From: Desulfatitalea sp.
GTDB lineage: Bacteria; Desulfobacterota; Desulfobacteria; Desulfobacterales; Desulfosarcinaceae
Length of the DNA stretch: 9,387 nucleotides
Assembly (NCBI GenBank): GCA_013041835.1
Contig: JABDRH010000415.1
Location: forward strand, 1 to 9,387
Direction: 5' to 3'
The notes below the pieces were generated by a model. That model had not been told where the DNA came from. It was given only the letters and a program-made list of their open reading frames with translations, and did not search any database. Both the position numbers and the translations under genes were made by a program. Shown here in pieces: positions 7,725 to 9,387 of the stretch. Each line of letters begins with the position of its first letter. Within the stretch, counting starts at the first letter, position 1.

Positions 7725-8000
7725 TTGGTCTCCGGTATTGAAGATTCATAAGGCAAACAGCCTCGGGTTGCGCAAATTACTTACCGGAGATTATATGGAT
7801 GTGTCGGGGATGAAAGCTCATCAAGGAGGTATGTGCAAGTGAGCCATTTCACACGTTGATCCGCTAAAATTAGAATACAACAAAGACCTATATGTATTCA
7901 TCGGTCACGAAATGCTGTAGTTCACACGTACTTAGCTTAGGTATAGATGCTGTGCCGCGGGTAATGGTATCTATCGATTTACGATAAGATTAAATTGAAG
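7725..8000. other. Gene-free region between tail operon and AT-rich gene
   Basis: No frame of useful length with coding character is present on either strand. The part next to the J gene is GC-balanced and holds the 9-bp inverted repeat. From about 7850 rightwards the sequence turns AT-rich. A 9-base direct repeat, TTCACACGT, occurs at 7848-7856 and 7921-7929. Near 7969-7990 there is an imperfect 8-bp hairpin with a one-base bulge, just past the stop of the 341-residue gene. It is not followed by a T-run and is not a convincing intrinsic terminator. I find no clear sigma-70 promoter for the tail operon here. Confidence 0.6.
7729..7790 (-). promoter_or_regulatory. Inverted repeat sequestering the ribosome binding site of the J gene
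   Basis: Two perfect 9-base arms, TCTCCGGTA (7729-7737) and TACCGGAGA (7782-7790), are separated by 44 bases. Read on the minus strand, the downstream arm contains the GGAGA Shine-Dalgarno that ends four bases before the ATG of J. Pairing with the upstream arm in the leader RNA would block ribosome entry. The loop region could hold a further structure, but I recognise no known riboswitch or protein operator. It may also be a DNA-level operator for a regulator. Confidence 0.5.
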
Positions 8001-9103
8001 CTAATTTCTCAATGAATATAATTCTATGCAATGACGGAATAGACACTTTACTTCATTTCGTAGATTATATTTATCTAAAATAACAGAACAATACTGTTCA
8101 GATGGATATATTTTTCCTTTTTGCTGAACAAGTTCAAGCGTTATGTTCAGACTATCATTGCATAATGATGAAAGGTGTTTCGATGTATATTTTTCCTTCT
8201 CTTTCCCAATACTATCATTTTGATCTCTTACCCACCTCCAGATCGGGCATAAAACTTTGCTCTCATTAGCCTGTAGAGCTTTGATGAATGAGTCAGTAAA
8301 CAACATCTGAATCCATGAATAGATCGACATGAAGTCTCTTATCTCGGTGATTGATTGAGTAAATCTGAGGATGTTGTTGCCAGCAGGTGCATTCTTGGTA
8401 TCAAGCCTAGCGCTATCGAGTCTTTTTTCATCGAAAAGGAAAACCGGAATGGGCACCCACCTTTCAAGTATTTTTGGAGCACCATACCTCTTCAATGTTG
8501 GGCCATTTAAGGCATCATGTACCCTATTTATGTCCAACAGGGGTGAAAAAAAATGAGTCCACAACCTATCATCATTTGGGAAAAGTTCTCTGATTTTGTT
8601 TGAGATGCTGAAAAATGATATCGTTAGGAAACAATGATAGGAGACGATTGATAAATCCCTAAGATAAATCAGCTGTAAAAATTCATCGAAATTCCTGTTA
8701 ATTAAAACTTCTCGAAATATGGAATTTACTTTTTCTGTATATGTCTCCCATATAGAATGATAATTTGAAAGCACGAAAGATTGAACATCCCTATACTCGA
8801 TCTTTTTAGCATTATACCCATTTAAGACTAAAGCATATCCAAACGTCCTTATTGCAATTGCATGAGGTAATAATGCTGGCAAAACATGAAAAAAACTTGA
8901 ATCCAATCCTTCTCTGCCGTTATATTTTTTTTCTATCTCGGAAGATGCATCGCAAATTAATCTTACTCCGGCAGTGTGCGCGAGGTTTCGTTCATCGTAT
9001 AGACCTTGCATCAGATAGGAGATCACTTGTTCGTTATATCAATTGGGTGCGGCTCGATTCCGGCAATATAAAATAACTGAAATATAGAGCACTTGCAGAC
9101 ATA
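7830..9103. repeat. Imperfect inverted repeats bracketing the AT-rich gene
   Basis: TATGTGCAAGTG at 7830-7841 and CACTTGCAGACATA at 9090-9103 (inverse complement TATGTCTGCAAGTG) match at 12 positions with a two-base gap, including an uninterrupted 8-base core TGCAAGTG. They point inward, as terminal inverted repeats would, and enclose about 1.27 kb carrying the single AT-rich gene. No target-site duplication is evident outside them, so this may be coincidence. Confidence 0.3.
8001..9026 (-). CDS. Unknown AT-rich accessory protein, 341 aa
   Basis: A long open frame runs from a GTG (9026-9024) to a TAG (8003-8001). Another start is an ATG at 9011. Neither has a Shine-Dalgarno, unlike every tail gene, and an in-frame TGA lies 12 bases before the GTG, so the true N-terminus may be missing. 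Base composition and codon choice (many AAA, ATA, TTT and TTA-type codons) differ sharply from the flanking genes, which points to separate horizontal origin. I recognise no family. The protein is predicted by eye to be largely helical, with hydrophobic stretches such as FLTISFFSIS around residues 132-141, a Trp-rich CPIWRWVRDQ motif near residue 256 and scattered cysteines. No catalytic signature, signal peptide or clear membrane span is visible. A cargo or moron gene, possibly in host-phage conflict, is only a guess. Confidence 0.65.
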   Translation of the reverse strand: MISYLMQGLYDERNLAHTAGVRLICDASSEIEKKYNGREGLDSSFFHVLPALLPHAIAIRTFGYALVLNGYNAKKIEYRDVQSFVLSNYHSIWETYTEKVNSIFREVLINRNFDEFLQLIYLRDLSIVSYHCFLTISFFSISNKIRELFPNDDRLWTHFFSPLLDINRVHDALNGPTLKRYGAPKILERWVPIPVFLFDEKRLDSARLDTKNAPAGNNILRFTQSITEIRDFMSIYSWIQMLFTDSFIKALQANESKVLCPIWRWVRDQNDSIGKEKEKYTSKHLSSLCNDSLNITLELVQQKGKIYPSEQYCSVILDKYNLRNEVKCLFRHCIELYSLRN

Positions 9104-9224
9104 AATGGATAATCAAAGCATCCTTTCCCCACGGATAACCCCGCCACAATTCAATATGCCATTCATTTTTTACGGGACAAACGGCCATCTTTTTGCTATG
9201 AATAATTGGCAAAAGGAGAATGGC
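9027..9224. other. Intergenic boundary between AT-rich gene and DUF4338-like gene
   Basis: The two flanking genes are divergent, so this stretch should hold both promoters and, if the right-hand gene belongs to an insertion sequence, its left end. Composition shifts from AT-rich to GC-rich at about 9125-9150. I cannot pick the terminus of an element without its other end. A small frame on the minus strand (9281-9039) overlaps the start of the right-hand gene and lacks a ribosome binding site, so I do not call it. Confidence 0.4.
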
Positions 9225-9226
9225 AT
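9156..9226 (+). promoter_or_regulatory. Inverted repeat covering the start codon of the DUF4338-like gene
   Basis: ATGCCATTC (9156-9164) and GAATGGCAT (9218-9226) are perfect 9-base inverse complements. The second arm begins at the last base of the AGGAG (9214-9218) and covers the first two bases of the ATG at 9225. In transcripts that enter from further left, this stem would mask the start. That is the known strategy by which IS10 and IS50 limit transposase synthesis from read-through RNA. A smaller nested stem, TTTTGC/GCAAAA (9191-9196 / 9209-9214), could compete. Confidence 0.45.
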
Positions 9227-9387
9227 GCGCGAATCGAAAATACAGCAACGATTTTGTGGGCGGGAATTTAACCGCGGGCAAGTGTCTCTGATCCAGGAAG
9301 TGGTGGACAGCTGCGGCGGCCTCAGCCGAAATGAGCTGGCTTACACGGTGTGTGAGCTGTTGGAATGGATGCGGCCCAATGGCAAAC
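9225..9387 (+). CDS. N-terminus of a DUF4338 / DruA-like (probably IS-associated) protein, cut by window edge
   Basis: The frame starts at the ATG at 9225, six bases after AAAAGGAG, and stays open to the window end (54 codons visible). An in-frame ATG at 9198 is possible but has no ribosome binding site. The visible residues show FCGREFNRGQVSLIQEVV (about 10-27), then LSRNELAYTVCELLEWMRP (33-51) and NGK. As I recall the family, the pattern 'GRxF ... LIxEvv ... LSRxELAxxvCexLxWxRPNGk' is that of the N-terminal region of DUF4338 proteins. These occur either fused to DDE transposase domains in insertion sequences or as DruA-like proteins of Druantia anti-phage loci. The start-masking inverted repeat and adjacent composition break favour an IS. 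The decisive C-terminal part lies outside the window. Confidence 0.6.
   Translation, partial: MRESKIQQRFCGREFNRGQVSLIQEVVDSCGGLSRNELAYTVCELLEWMRPNGK

Noticed and set aside
7848..7929. TTCACACGT repeated twice 73 bases apart as a CRISPR or operator array
   Set aside because: Only two short copies occur, without regular spacing or further units, so no array can be claimed.
7969..7990. Imperfect hairpin downstream of the AT-rich gene as an intrinsic terminator
   Set aside because: The stem is AT-rich with a bulge and there is no following T-run on the minus strand.
9198..9224. Alternative upstream ATG for the DUF4338-like gene
   Set aside because: It is in frame, but nothing like a Shine-Dalgarno precedes it, while the ATG at 9225 follows AAAAGGAG.
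9039..9281. Minus-strand frame of 80 codons upstream of the AT-rich gene
   Set aside because: It overlaps the start of the DUF4338-like gene on the opposite strand, has no ribosome binding site and no recognisable features.

Overview
The window is the baseplate / tail-tip end of a contractile-tail (myovirus-like) prophage or phage-tail-derived locus. It reads right to left on the minus strand and is joined on its right to mobile, compositionally different DNA. The tail genes are moderately GC-rich with strong AGGAG-type ribosome binding sites, which fits a Gram-negative bacterial host, plausibly a proteobacterium or desulfobacterium. The taxon cannot be fixed from this sequence.

Tail operon (7724 down to 1, minus strand). 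The order is: baseplate J/gp47 family protein (7724-6315); P2 gpI-type tail protein with an N-terminal TIGR02242-like region (6315-5263); two unassigned virion proteins sharing a beta-rich module (5253-4660 and 4650-3664); a 43-residue basic ORF with a GTG start (3659-3528); an unassigned 153-residue protein (3541-3080); a tail-collar/fibre-like protein (3066-2533); and a very large DUF4815-type tail protein (2521 to beyond the left edge). Genes overlap or are separated by about 13 bases or less, and stop codons often lie inside the next gene's Shine-Dalgarno, so the block looks like one translationally coupled unit. J and I form the baseplate wedge. The downstream genes probably build the tail tip, fibre attachment and a multidomain adhesin-like protein with Fn3- and TIG-like parts.

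Accessory block (about 7725-9150). A gene-free leader of about 275 bases is followed by one AT-rich minus-strand gene (9026-8001, 341 aa) that I do not recognise and that has no visible ribosome binding site. An imperfect inverted repeat (7830-7841 / 9090-9103) brackets it. The gpW/gp25-type and spike genes that usually precede J are not seen, so this block probably interrupts or ends the tail locus.

Right edge (9225-9387, plus strand). This is the start of a gene resembling the N-terminus of DUF4338 / DruA-like proteins, which occur in insertion-sequence transposases and in Druantia-type loci. Composition returns to GC-rich here.

Three inverted repeats overlie translation starts (J, I and the DUF4338-like gene), each placed so that it could hide the ribosome binding site or start codon. 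Together with the unknown AT-rich gene and the 43-residue ORF, these are the most interesting things in the window. I see no rRNA, tRNA, CRISPR array or convincing intrinsic terminator.
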